From Aquaticitalea lipolytica (GTDB lineage Bacteria; Bacteroidota; Bacteroidia; Flavobacteriales; Flavobacteriaceae): a stretch of 64,000 bases of DNA. Where the stretch lies: positions 1 to 64,000 of the forward strand of contig NZ_BMIC01000005.1 in the NCBI RefSeq assembly GCF_014641635.1. The letters are read 5' to 3'. The first letter of the stretch is position 1; each line of letters opens with the position of its first letter. The position numbers and the translations under genes are program-made. This document shows positions 8,318-16,452 of the stretch, piece after piece. Below the pieces are notes generated by a model. That model was not told the DNA's origin. It did not search any database and saw only the letters and a program-made list of their open reading frames with translations.

Positions 8318-9620
8318 TTTCTTCTTCTTTTTTAGCTTCTACTTTTTTCTGTTGAACTTTATCTCCACTCTTAAGTGTTTTTGAAACAACATTATATGGT
8401 CCTGTAATAATTTCATCGCCTTCTTTAAGTCCTGAAACAATTTCGATATTACTATCGTCTTGTATTCCTGTTTTCACAACTCTTAATTTAGCTTCACCTT
8501 TATTAACTACAAAAACACATTCAAATTTCTCTTCGCTTTCTACTTTAGCATTTGGAGATTTATCATCAGTTTTAGCTTTAGAAGCATATGGCTTTTTTAC
8601 AGATGATGTATCTGTTTTAATAACAATAGCGCTAATTGGCACAGAAACTGCTTTAGGGCGTTTGTTAGTAATAATATCAACTGTTGCAGTCATTCCTGGT
8701 CTAAAAGGTGAGTAAGTTTCTGGCTTCCCCTCTAATAAATCTTTATACGATTCTTCAACAATACGCACTTTTACTTTAAAGTTTGTTACTTGATCTGCAG
8801 TTAATGCTCCTGCGGCAGAATTTGCAATCTCTGTAACAACACCTTTAAACTCTTTTTTAAGATATGCATCAACTTCAACAATTGTAGAATCGCCTATTTG
8901 TACTTTAACAATATCGTTTTCATTAACATCTATCTCAACTTCCATATTATTAAGGTTGGCAACTCTTAAAATTTCGGTTCCAGCCATTTGCTGTGTTCCA
9001 ACTACTCGCTCACCCAACTCAACATCTAATTTAGAAATTGTTCCACTCATTGGAGCATATATAGTTGTTCTATTTAGGTTATCCATAGCTTCGTTAACAG
9101 TAGCTCCAGCGCTCTGCACACTATAGTAAGCCGATTGACGATTTGCTTGAGCAATCTCGTAAGACGACACCGCTTTATCCCAATCTGCTTTAGAGATAAT
9201 TCCTTTTTCAAACAACTGCTTATTTCTGTTATAACTTGCTTTTGCTTCTCTTAAAGAGGCTTCTGCTTGCTCTAAACCTGATTTTACGTTTTGATAGCTT
9301 GCTTGAGATCTATTTACTGCAGATTGAATTAAATCTGGGTTTACTCTAACTAATAAGTCTCCTTTGTTAACCTGCTGACCTTCTTTAAAAGGCAACTCAA
9401 TAATCTCTCCTGAAACTTCACTAGAAATTTTAACTTCTACTTCTGGTTGAATTTTTCCTGTTGCAGATACTTTTTCAACAATATCTTTAAGCGTTACTTT
9501 TTCAATTTCAACTTCTTTAAAATTCCCTTTATTACCAAACAAACCTGCGCTTTTACCTACTAATAATAAAATTACTAGTGCTGCAAGTGATATTAAAATA
9601 ATTTTTACTGTCTTACTCAT
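8310..9620 (-). CDS. Efflux periplasmic adaptor protein (HlyD/MacA-like membrane fusion protein)
   Basis: A 436-residue membrane-fusion protein with an N-terminal membrane anchor (residues 5-25). The split lipoyl domain follows ('VSATGKIQPEVEVKISSEVSGEI' onwards and 'TIYAPMSGTISKLDVELGERV'). Between the two halves lies a long coiled coil (about 95-170). Beta-barrel and membrane-proximal domains complete it, and the C-terminus is highly charged. It would bridge an inner-membrane transporter and a TolC-like channel. It starts 5 bases after the TolC-family gene. No ABC ATPase/permease or RND pump gene lies beside it, so its transporter must be elsewhere or is missing. MacA-like rather than RND-type is a guess from sequence feel. 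Confidence 0.9.
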   Translation of the reverse strand: MSKTVKIILISLAALVILLLVGKSAGLFGNKGNFKEVEIEKVTLKDIVEKVSATGKIQPEVEVKISSEVSGEIIELPFKEGQQVNKGDLLVRVNPDLIQSAVNRSQASYQNVKSGLEQAEASLREAKASYNRNKQLFEKGIISKADWDKAVSSYEIAQANRQSAYYSVQSAGATVNEAMDNLNRTTIYAPMSGTISKLDVELGERVVGTQQMAGTEILRVANLNNMEVEIDVNENDIVKVQIGDSTIVEVDAYLKKEFKGVVTEIANSAAGALTADQVTNFKVKVRIVEESYKDLLEGKPETYSPFRPGMTATVDIITNKRPKAVSVPISAIVIKTDTSSVKKPYASKAKTDDKSPNAKVESEEKFECVFVVNKGEAKLRVVKTGIQDDSNIEIVSGLKEGDEIITGPYNVVSKTLKSGDKVQQKKVEAKKEEENE

Positions 9621-9625
9621 AGTGG

Positions 9626-10954
9626 TTAATTTAATTCTGTAATTGGAATTCCGAAATAGAATTCTAAAACTTTTAGTTTAAAAATATAATCGTATTTGGT
9701 TCTTATAACTTCGCTTTGTGCTGCTTCAAATCTGTTTTGCGATTGGCTAAAATCGAAAGCATTTAATAATCCAACATTATATCGCTCTTTAGAATAATTG
9801 TAAGCTTCTTGTCTTGCAGCTAAAGTTTTTAATGCAGCTTCATAAGCTTTCAAAGCTCCTTTTGTGTCATTATAAGCTTGGTAAACTGTAGTTTCCATAT
9901 CTAAATTAGCTTGCTCTAATAAATTTTTAGAACGCTCAAAATTCACTTTACTTCTGCTTACATTGTTTTTTGCTGCAAACCCATTAAATATTGGAATACT
10001 TAATTGAAGTCCAAAATTGTGATTTTTATTATCAGAGATTTGAGACTCAAAATCTGGTGTATCAAACAATCCTGAAGTAAAATAATTTGAAGAAAAACTA
10101 TACGATCCTCTTAATGTTGGTTGCATTGCTCCTTTAGCAATTTTTAAATCGTATTCTGCCATTTTAGAATTAGTTTCAGCAATTTTGATATCATAACGTG
10201 TCTCTTTTGCTTTTTCTACTATTGCTTCAGGCGACTCATTTAAAATATTAGTTGGTGGTACTTCATAATCAACATCAGCTGTATCGAAATTTTTATAGTC
10301 TTCTATTAATAATATTTGAGCTAGTTGAATTTTAGAAATTAAAATAGCATTTTCAGCATTTACTATTTGTTGTTCTTGAGTTGCTATAGTAGCTTGTATT
10401 TCTAATAAATCTCCTCTAGGCAAAACACCAGCTTCAACAAGCTCATTAGTTCTGCTTAATTCTTGCTTGCTTACTTCGTGTTGTGCTTGCAAAACTTTTA
10501 ATTGCTCTTTATTAAAAAGAATTTGTAAAAATGAATTCGCAACAAAAAGCGAAATATCATCTTTCATTTTATCTAATTGATATTGACTTGCTAAAATTCC
10601 TAAATTAGAGCGATGTAATTGATTTATGTTTCTTAAACCTGCATATATATCGATACCAGAACTTATTCCTCCTGAAAGATTTCTTGTAGTAGAATTAACA
10701 GCATCGAATGTTACAGGGTCTTGCCCTAAACCAATACTCCATGAATGAGATACACTTGCATTTAAAGATGGTAAGAAATTACCAAATGCATCTTTTTTAT
10801 TAATCTCTGAAGTTTTTACGTCTAATTCGGATTGTTTAATAGAGATATTATTTTCTAAAGCATAATCGACACATTCACGAAGTGTCCATTTTTTTACTTG
10901 CGCTTGAGACGCCATTCCTATTAAAACAAAAAGTATAAAGATTGATTTTTTCAT
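9626..10954 (-). CDS. TolC family outer-membrane efflux channel
   Basis: A 442-residue outer-membrane channel protein. The start chosen is ATG 10954, which gives a proper signal peptide (MKKSIFILFVLIGMASQAQ). A longer frame begins upstream at 11011 but adds 19 residues with no function. The mature protein opens with 'WTLRECVDYALENNISI', characteristic of the OEP/TolC family, and contains two long helical repeats separated by strands. 'VPLFNGF'-like 'LSIPIFNGFAAKNNV' marks the second repeat. It pairs with the adaptor gene 5 bases downstream to export an unknown substrate. Confidence 0.92.
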   Translation of the reverse strand: MKKSIFILFVLIGMASQAQVKKWTLRECVDYALENNISIKQSELDVKTSEINKKDAFGNFLPSLNASVSHSWSIGLGQDPVTFDAVNSTTRNLSGGISSGIDIYAGLRNINQLHRSNLGILASQYQLDKMKDDISLFVANSFLQILFNKEQLKVLQAQHEVSKQELSRTNELVEAGVLPRGDLLEIQATIATQEQQIVNAENAILISKIQLAQILLIEDYKNFDTADVDYEVPPTNILNESPEAIVEKAKETRYDIKIAETNSKMAEYDLKIAKGAMQPTLRGSYSFSSNYFTSGLFDTPDFESQISDNKNHNFGLQLSIPIFNGFAAKNNVSRSKVNFERSKNLLEQANLDMETTVYQAYNDTKGALKAYEAALKTLAARQEAYNYSKERYNVGLLNAFDFSQSQNRFEAAQSEVIRTKYDYIFKLKVLEFYFGIPITELN

Positions 10955-11100
10955 ATAAACATATGTCTTTGCAATGGTAAAATTGTTACATGTAATTGTA
11001 AAAATAAACAATAAAATAGCAATCTTACACTTGTAGTCTTTTTGATTGTTGCTAATTAGACTTATAAAAGCAGAAAATGTTACTGATTAATTAAAGAAAT

Positions 11101-11331
11101 TTAATCTTTTTTGGTTTTGTAAAACTTCCAATATATTAAAAAGCCAATGCTAGCAACTAATATATAAGGAATTGCCATTAAATAAATAATGCCATCATTT
11201 ACTCCTTCTGCAGTTGTTTGACCTTCTTCACTTTCTAAAACTGCTCTACACATTGCGCATTGAGCGCTTCCTTTTAGAAAAAAGAATAAAGAGAATAGAA
11301 AAAAGATAACTCTGCTTTTCAATTTATACAT
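11101..11331 (-). CDS. Small membrane protein with a CxxC motif in the oxidase assembly operon
   Basis: A 76-residue protein: signal or anchor helix (residues 7-22), then 'SAQCAMCRA' with two cysteines (CAMC) just outside the membrane, then a second transmembrane helix (about 49-67) and a short basic tail. No named family comes to mind. The gene overlaps the DUF420 gene by 8 bases and closes an operon of cytochrome oxidase subunits and the SCO copper chaperone. A role in copper or thiol handling during oxidase assembly is therefore plausible, but it is only inferred from position and the CxxC. Confidence 0.7.
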   Translation of the reverse strand: MYKLKSRVIFFLFSLFFFLKGSAQCAMCRAVLESEEGQTTAEGVNDGIIYLMAIPYILVASIGFLIYWKFYKTKKD

Positions 11332-11869
11332 AATATGGTGAAATCATCAAGTAAACTATAACTCCAGTTATGGCAACATATAACCACATTGGAAATGTGA
11401 TTTTAGCAATTTTTTTATGTCTTTCTATATTATTTGTTATTGCTCTTACATATGTAATTAACACAAATGGAATAATTACTATAGACAATAAAATGTGTGT
11501 AATTAATATAAAATAATAAGCATATTTAATAGCGCCTTCACCACCAAATTTTGTAGAATCGCTTGTCATGTGGTAAGCTACATACATTACTAAAAAAGCT
11601 ACAGATAAAGCAATTGCTGTTTTCATTAATCTTTCATGTAGCTTTATGTTTTTGTTTTTTATAGCTATAAAGGCAGCTATTAAAACCACTGCAGTAACTC
11701 CGTTTACAGTTGCATAAATTGGTGGTAAAAATGAAAGTGGTTCGACATCAAAACCAAGCTTGCGTAAGTTAACACCAAATAATGCAGCAACAGCTAATGG
11801 AATAATTACTGATAGTGCAACAATCCATTTGTTATATTTTTTTTCCGCTTGTAAGTTTTCTTTAGTCAT
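11324..11869 (-). CDS. DUF420 family membrane protein
   Basis: A 181-residue integral membrane protein with about five hydrophobic helices and the conserved 'LHERLMKTAIALSV', 'YHMT', 'HILLSIVIIPFVLIT' and 'RHKKIAKITFPMWLYVAITGVIVYLM' segments of the DUF420 family (related to CtaM-type assembly proteins). Histidines in these helices are conserved in the family and might bind heme or copper. Homologues sit beside cytochrome oxidase genes in many bacteria. Start and stop overlap the SCO gene as TAATG, indicating translational coupling. Confidence 0.85.
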   Translation of the reverse strand: MTKENLQAEKKYNKWIVALSVIIPLAVAALFGVNLRKLGFDVEPLSFLPPIYATVNGVTAVVLIAAFIAIKNKNIKLHERLMKTAIALSVAFLVMYVAYHMTSDSTKFGGEGAIKYAYYFILITHILLSIVIIPFVLITYVRAITNNIERHKKIAKITFPMWLYVAITGVIVYLMISPYYV

Positions 11870-12612
11870 TATTCTTTTAAAAGTTTAGCAATATCCTCTT
11901 TTAGTATACTTATTTCTTCACTCATCCCTTCATCATCAATCTTTTCTGCTTCAGAAATCATTCCGTTATAATAGATTATCGGATTTCCATTTACAATTCT
12001 AGAGCGAATAAATCCGTTTTTATCAATTAGTGCAAAATTTCCTGAATGTTCAAAGCCTCCTTCTGCCTCATCATCTTTTGCTGTATATAAATTAAACCCT
12101 TCGTTTGCTAGTTTATATATTTGTTCTTCATTACCTGTCATTAAATGCCAGTTAGGGTTGGTTATTTTATAGCTTTCGGCATATGCTTTTAAAACTTCAA
12201 CAGTGTCATGCTCAGGATTTATAGTAAAAGATGCCACACCAAAATTATCAAAGCCTTTAAACTCTTCCTGAATTTGCACCAAGTTTCTATTCATACGAGG
12301 GCAAATAGTTGGGCATGTTGTAAAAAAGAATTCTAAAACATATACTTTGCCTTCGTAATCTTTATTGGTAACTGTGTTTCCGTTTTGATCTGTAAAGCTA
12401 AATGATGGTACTTTTTTGGGTTGGTTATTAATTTCTAGAAAAGCTAAATCTGAAACATACTTGTTTTTATCTTTTGCCTGATCGCTTCTACTTTCATTTC
12501 TTACAACATCACCATTTTTTATTCTATCGACTATTCTTGGTATAAAAATGATACCAAATAATAGAATAATAAACGCAATGCCTATGTATGAATAATTAGT
12601 TTTATTGCTCAT
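11869..12612 (-). CDS. SCO1/SenC family copper chaperone for cytochrome oxidase
   Basis: A 247-residue protein with one N-terminal anchor (residues 8-26) and a periplasmic thioredoxin-fold domain. The copper-binding motif is in 'FFTTCPTICPRMNRNL' (CxxxC), with the partner histidine in 'GGFEHSGNFALIDKNG'. SCO proteins load copper into the CuA centre of oxidase subunit II, here probably the CoxB encoded at 37.5 kb. The start overlaps the preceding gene by 11 bases and the stop overlaps DUF420 by one base, so the four downstream genes are tightly coupled. Confidence 0.92.
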   Translation of the reverse strand: MSNKTNYSYIGIAFIILLFGIIFIPRIVDRIKNGDVVRNESRSDQAKDKNKYVSDLAFLEINNQPKKVPSFSFTDQNGNTVTNKDYEGKVYVLEFFFTTCPTICPRMNRNLVQIQEEFKGFDNFGVASFTINPEHDTVEVLKAYAESYKITNPNWHLMTGNEEQIYKLANEGFNLYTAKDDEAEGGFEHSGNFALIDKNGFIRSRIVNGNPIIYYNGMISEAEKIDDEGMSEEISILKEDIAKLLKE

Positions 12613-13321
12613 TATTTCCTTTTAAATCGTTAGCTCTTCTTGATGAAGAATCGAAATTACCCTTACGTTTTTCTCTGTATTCTGTAAATAAAACTCGCAT
12701 GTCTTCACTCATTTTATTTTTTATAATTGCAACTTCTATACAATCATAAGAGTTTAAACTATAAGCTGGTTTGTTTTTTGCCAACTCATTATCTGATCTG
12801 TCGTCAGTTCTTCCTCTTTGATTTAAATCTTTATCAATAATAAAAACACTATTGGTTGATAAATTTTGATTAAGCTGTGAATCTGATTTGAGGTTACTAT
12901 ACAAAGTATTTATAGTGTTCTCATCGCTATAAACAAAATGCCAAAACTTTAAATCTTCGTAAGATTGTATTTCTTTTTTAAGTTGTTCGACTTCATCTTG
13001 TGTTCCGTTAGATACAACAACTACTATTTGAAATTTTTTAAATCCTTTAAATTTATCATACACCAACTCTTTTAGGTTTGATGCTGCTATAGCGTTTTCC
13101 ATTGGTTTTTTTCCTAGAAATGCTAAAACAGTAATATGATCTTTAAGAATGATTTTTTCGTTAGAGTCTGAAGTAAATCCTACTAACTCTGATACGTTTT
13201 CATTTACAACTTCTAAAGGGTTGTAGTTGTGCTTTGCAGGTAATAATAGTAATAAAAAAGTGACTGGAAGTAAGAATAAAATTCCGAGTACAATATTGCG
13301 CTTAACCTGTTTTTTTATCAT
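12602..13321 (-). CDS. Membrane-anchored SCO-like thioredoxin-fold protein without cysteines
   Basis: A 239-residue protein with one N-terminal helix (about 9-28) and a soluble domain facing the periplasm. Segments such as 'HITVLAFLGKKPMENA' and 'NSVFIIDKDLNQRGRTDD' look like the equivalent parts of a SCO domain ('FALIDKNGFIRSR' in the next gene). The CxxxC copper site is absent: the corresponding stretch reads GKKPMENA. The only cysteine is near the C-terminal third. It overlaps the true SCO gene by 11 bases. I infer a degenerate SCO-like helper in oxidase assembly. No activity can be assigned. Confidence 0.7.
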   Translation of the reverse strand: MIKKQVKRNIVLGILFLLPVTFLLLLLPAKHNYNPLEVVNENVSELVGFTSDSNEKIILKDHITVLAFLGKKPMENAIAASNLKELVYDKFKGFKKFQIVVVVSNGTQDEVEQLKKEIQSYEDLKFWHFVYSDENTINTLYSNLKSDSQLNQNLSTNSVFIIDKDLNQRGRTDDRSDNELAKNKPAYSLNSYDCIEVAIIKNKMSEDMRVLFTEYREKRKGNFDSSSRRANDLKGNNEQ

Positions 13322-13325
13322 AGTG

Positions 13326-13333
13326 CAAAAATA
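13326..13333 (-). promoter_or_regulatory. Possible -7 element for the SCO-like/SCO/DUF420 genes
   Basis: Reading the minus strand, TATTTTTG (complement of 13326-13333) lies 4 bases before the ATG of the SCO-like gene and directly after the terminator of the upstream genes. No TTG is seen at -33. Use of this promoter would give an essentially leaderless mRNA. Confidence 0.35.
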
Positions 13334-13335
13334 AA

Positions 13336-13362
13336 AAAGACGGTTTAAATAACCGTCTTTTT
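13336..13362 (-). terminator. Terminator after oxidase subunit IV gene
   Basis: GACGGTT (13339-13345) and AACCGTC (13351-13357) form a perfect stem with a 5-base loop, flanked by A and T runs on both sides so it could work in both directions. It separates ctaB-cox3-cox3-cox4 from the SCO-like cluster. Confidence 0.75.
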
Positions 13363-13389
13363 ATATAGTTTTAACTCAATATTTTTTAA

Positions 13390-13770
13390 CTAAAAATCTT
13401 TTTTCACAAAACCAGAAGAGTAAACACTTTCTATGTAATCTCCTTCTTGTAAAAGAATAAACAGTAAATAAGCAATTAAGAAAATAGCTGTCCAAACAAC
13501 CATTCTTCTTAAACTTGCTTTTTCATCACGCATGTGCATAAAATCCCAAGTAATGTAGTATGCTTTTACAATAGTTAATATAATAAATATCCAGTTTAAG
13601 GCTTTCATTCCTAAAACATGAGCCATTAATGACTCTGGTTTATATATCCCCAACACAACCTCAACAGCTGTAATAATAGATAATAGGATTAAAACTCCCC
13701 AAATTTTTTGTGTGTTTGATTTAAACTTAATTAAACCTCTTAATATTTCTAATTTATGTGCGTGTGCCAT
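13390..13770 (-). CDS. Cytochrome c oxidase subunit IV (CtaF/CoxD-like)
   Basis: A 126-residue membrane protein with three hydrophobic helices (about 22-42, 55-72, 88-108) and 'KAYYITWDFMHMRDEKASLRRMVV', a pattern seen in the prokaryotic cytochrome C oxidase subunit IV family. It is a small structural subunit of the heme-copper oxidase. It lies 21 bases after the long subunit III gene in the same operon, which supports the assignment. Confidence 0.87.
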   Translation of the reverse strand: MAHAHKLEILRGLIKFKSNTQKIWGVLILLSIITAVEVVLGIYKPESLMAHVLGMKALNWIFIILTIVKAYYITWDFMHMRDEKASLRRMVVWTAIFLIAYLLFILLQEGDYIESVYSSGFVKKDF

Positions 13771-13791
13771 TTTTAAAATAAATTATCTAAA

Positions 13792-14769
13792 TTATACTAA
13801 GTAGAAGAATGTGAATACGAATACCCAAACTAAATCGACAAAATGCCAATACAATCCTACTTTTTCTACCATTTCATAACTTCCTCTTCTTTCATAAGTT
13901 CCTAATATTACATTAAAGAAAATAATAATATTAATTACAACTCCTGAGAATACGTGGAATCCGTGAAATCCAGTTATAAAGAAAAAGAAATCAGCAAATA
14001 ATGGTGTTCCATACTCGTTATGTCTTAAGTTAGCTCCTTCAACAATACCAATTCCATTAGCTTTAAGTTGTTTTATAGATTCTTCTCTCGAAAGAACTGT
14101 CTTATGACCTTGCTCATTAATTGTTTGAGTTCTTATTGCTAAGTCTGGATGAGATTCAAAACCAGTTATAACTTCTTGCATAGTGTAAGTTGGAAGTGTT
14201 CCTTCATCAACAAACCATAATCCATTTTTACTCTCATGTTCAACTCTTTCATGCTCGCCTGCTACCACAAAATCACTTAACGCAACTCTTTTCCCTTCAG
14301 CATCGACAAATTGGAGAATGTTTCCTCCTCTTGTTTCAACAGCACCAAAATCGCCTTTTATAAATGTTGCCCATTCCCAAGCTTGTGAGCCAACGAATAT
14401 TAAACCACCAATGATGGTTAAAAACATATATAGTGTCACTTTTGCTTTATTCATGTGGTGTCCAGCATCTACAGCAAGTACCATAGTAACTGATGACATA
14501 ATTAGAATAAAGGTCATAAATGCAACATAGATCATTGGATAATTACCGTGTACAAATGGTACGTGAGTAAATACCTCATCTGCAATTGGCCAATAATCAA
14601 TAAATTTAAATCTTGAGAATCCGTAGGCTGCTAAAAAACCTGAAAAAGTTAAGGCATCAGAAACGATAAAAAACCACATCATCATTTTACCATAACTTGC
14701 GTTTAAAGGCTTATTACCTCCACCCCAAGTTTTTTCTTCTGCACCAGTATTTACAACTGTAGTATCCAT
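13792..14769 (-). CDS. Heme-copper oxidase subunit III, long form with soluble insert
   Basis: A 325-residue subunit III of the caa3-type cytochrome oxidase, an inner-membrane protein. Helices at about 30-50, 75-100, 110-130, then 258-285 and 300-323 carry typical motifs ('MMMWFFIVSDALTFSGF', 'FFITGFHGFHVFSGV', 'VGLYWHFVDLVWVFVFTFFYLV'). Residues about 138-255 form a charged, soluble insert between helices that ordinary subunit III lacks. It also occurs in related Bacteroidota as far as I know. The gene is followed by subunit IV and preceded by a short subunit III gene. Confidence 0.92.
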   Translation of the reverse strand: MDTTVVNTGAEEKTWGGGNKPLNASYGKMMMWFFIVSDALTFSGFLAAYGFSRFKFIDYWPIADEVFTHVPFVHGNYPMIYVAFMTFILIMSSVTMVLAVDAGHHMNKAKVTLYMFLTIIGGLIFVGSQAWEWATFIKGDFGAVETRGGNILQFVDAEGKRVALSDFVVAGEHERVEHESKNGLWFVDEGTLPTYTMQEVITGFESHPDLAIRTQTINEQGHKTVLSREESIKQLKANGIGIVEGANLRHNEYGTPLFADFFFFITGFHGFHVFSGVVINIIIFFNVILGTYERRGSYEMVEKVGLYWHFVDLVWVFVFTFFYLV

Positions 14770-14825
14770 ATTTAGCGATTAGTATTTAAAAAATGTTAAA
14801 AGTTGCACAAAAATAATCATTTTAT

Positions 14826-15407
14826 TTATCTAATAAAATATAAAAAGAAAAAGAGATATATCCATAATACATCAATAAAATGCCAAAATGTTGCTGCGAG
14901 TTCAAAACCAAGCATTTTACTAGGATTGTACTTTTGTTTAAAATGATTATAAATTACCACTAAAAGACAAATTATACCAACAACCACGTGCAAAATATGC
15001 ACCATAGCAATCAAATAAACGTATGACATGGTTACATTACTTGTTGGCCCTGTAAAGTTATAGCCTAAATCAATGATTTGCTGAAAGCCTGTAAACTGAT
15101 TTACTATGAACACTACACCTAATGCTAGGGTAACCAAAAGCCAAATTGTTGTTAGCTGTCTGTTATTGTTTTTTAATGCTCTTTTTGCAAGAATAAAAGT
15201 GATACTGCTAATTAAAATAACTACAGTACTTATTATAAAAGCATTTGGTAACTGAAAATCTCTTAACCAATCTTCTCGTTTACTACTTACTATAAATGCA
15301 CTTGTCCATCCTGCAAATGACATTATTAATGATAAAATACCAAACCAAAGCATCATTTTTTTTGCTCTGATATTTTTTTCTTCAATGGTTCCTTCTGTTA
15401 AATCCAT
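14826..15407 (-). CDS. Heme-copper oxidase subunit III, short form
   Basis: A 193-residue polytopic membrane protein with five helices and the subunit III patterns 'KKMMLWFGILSLIMSFAGWTSAFIV', 'YLIAMVHILHVVVGI' and 'ATFWHFIDVLWIYLFFFLYFI'. It is a paralogue of the next, longer gene. A tandem pair of subunit III genes is common in Flavobacteriia oxidase operons. It starts one base after ctaB ends and lies 56 bases upstream of the long form. Which of the two subunits sits in the mature enzyme cannot be told. Confidence 0.92.
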   Translation of the reverse strand: MDLTEGTIEEKNIRAKKMMLWFGILSLIMSFAGWTSAFIVSSKREDWLRDFQLPNAFIISTVVILISSITFILAKRALKNNNRQLTTIWLLVTLALGVVFIVNQFTGFQQIIDLGYNFTGPTSNVTMSYVYLIAMVHILHVVVGIICLLVVIYNHFKQKYNPSKMLGFELAATFWHFIDVLWIYLFFFLYFIR

Positions 15408-15408
15408 A

Positions 15409-16302
15409 TTATCTAATAAATTTATCTACAACGTAAACTATTTGCAATAATGTTATATATGATACACTTGCTAGCATTAATTGTTTTGCTGCTTGTGCTG
15501 TTCTTTTTTTAAATAGCTGAATTGCGTAATACAACATCACTAGTCCCAGCCCAAAAACTACAATTGCCGCAACTATAGATAGTTTTAGTTCTCCTGTAAA
15601 ACCAAATACAGGGATTATAGAGGCTAAAACCGTCCAAATAGTATACATGATAGTTTGTACTGCTGTTCCTTTATCTCTCTCTCTAGTAGGCAACATAAAA
15701 AAGCCTCCCTTTTTATAATCATCAAATAAAAACCATCCTATAGCCCAAAAATGTGGGAATTGCCAAAAAAACTGAATAGCAAATAAAGTGCCTGGCTCTA
15801 TACCAAAATCGTTACGTGCCGCAACCCATCCTAACATAAAAGGAATTGCTCCTGGTATGGCTCCAACAAATACTGCTAAAGGTGTTTTTGTTTTTAATGG
15901 TGTATAAACACAAGTGTATAAAAAGATAGAAATCGCTCCATACATTGCTGTACGAGGATTGATAACATATAATGTTGCTATTCCTAAAATTGTAAAAATA
16001 ACCGCAATAGTAAATGCAGTATTAACAGACATGCGTCCTGCAGGAATTGGCCTGTTTTTAGTGCGATCCATTAACGCATCTAAATCTTTTTCAATAATCT
16101 GATTGTAAGCATTAGATGCTCCAACCATAAAATAACCTCCAAAAGCTAATAATATGAGCGTGTAAACCTCTACTTGTTGTGTTCCTAAAAGATATCCTGC
16201 AATAGAAGAAAATACAACGCTTAATGACAATCGCATTTTAGTAATTTCCTTAAAATCAGAAATAATTGAAGTTACTGTAATTGAAGAATTTTTTGTGCTC
16301 AA
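15409..16302 (-). CDS. ctaB: Protoheme IX farnesyltransferase (heme O synthase)
   Basis: A 297-residue UbiA-family prenyltransferase with about nine membrane helices. It converts heme B to heme O using farnesyl diphosphate, the first step towards heme A for the oxidase. The aspartate-rich motif is visible as 'NAYNQIIEKDLDALMDRTKNRP' (NxxxDxxxD) near residue 65, and the second conserved loop as 'DDYKKGGFFMLPTRERDK'. It is the first gene of the oxidase assembly operon and has a consensus promoter 35 bases upstream. Confidence 0.95.
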   Translation of the reverse strand: MSTKNSSITVTSIISDFKEITKMRLSLSVVFSSIAGYLLGTQQVEVYTLILLAFGGYFMVGASNAYNQIIEKDLDALMDRTKNRPIPAGRMSVNTAFTIAVIFTILGIATLYVINPRTAMYGAISIFLYTCVYTPLKTKTPLAVFVGAIPGAIPFMLGWVAARNDFGIEPGTLFAIQFFWQFPHFWAIGWFLFDDYKKGGFFMLPTRERDKGTAVQTIMYTIWTVLASIIPVFGFTGELKLSIVAAIVVFGLGLVMLYYAIQLFKKRTAQAAKQLMLASVSYITLLQIVYVVDKFIR

Positions 16303-16336
16303 TACTTATACTATTTGTTGCTACATATTGCGAGTG

Positions 16337-16367
16337 CAAAGATACTTTGAAAATTGGTTTTGAGCAA
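16337..16367 (-). promoter_or_regulatory. Consensus promoter of the ctaB-cox operon
   Basis: On the minus strand, TTG (16367-16365), a 20-base spacer and TATCTTTG (16344-16337) match the Bacteroidota promoter TTG-N19..21-TAnnTTTG exactly. The ATG of ctaB lies 34 bases downstream. Confidence 0.8.
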
Positions 16368-16452
16368 CGCTTAATAAAAGTAAATTAGTAATTTATGTAT
16401 ACTTGTAAGTTTTAGTATCTTTAAAGAACTTTTACTAAAAATCGATTTACTC

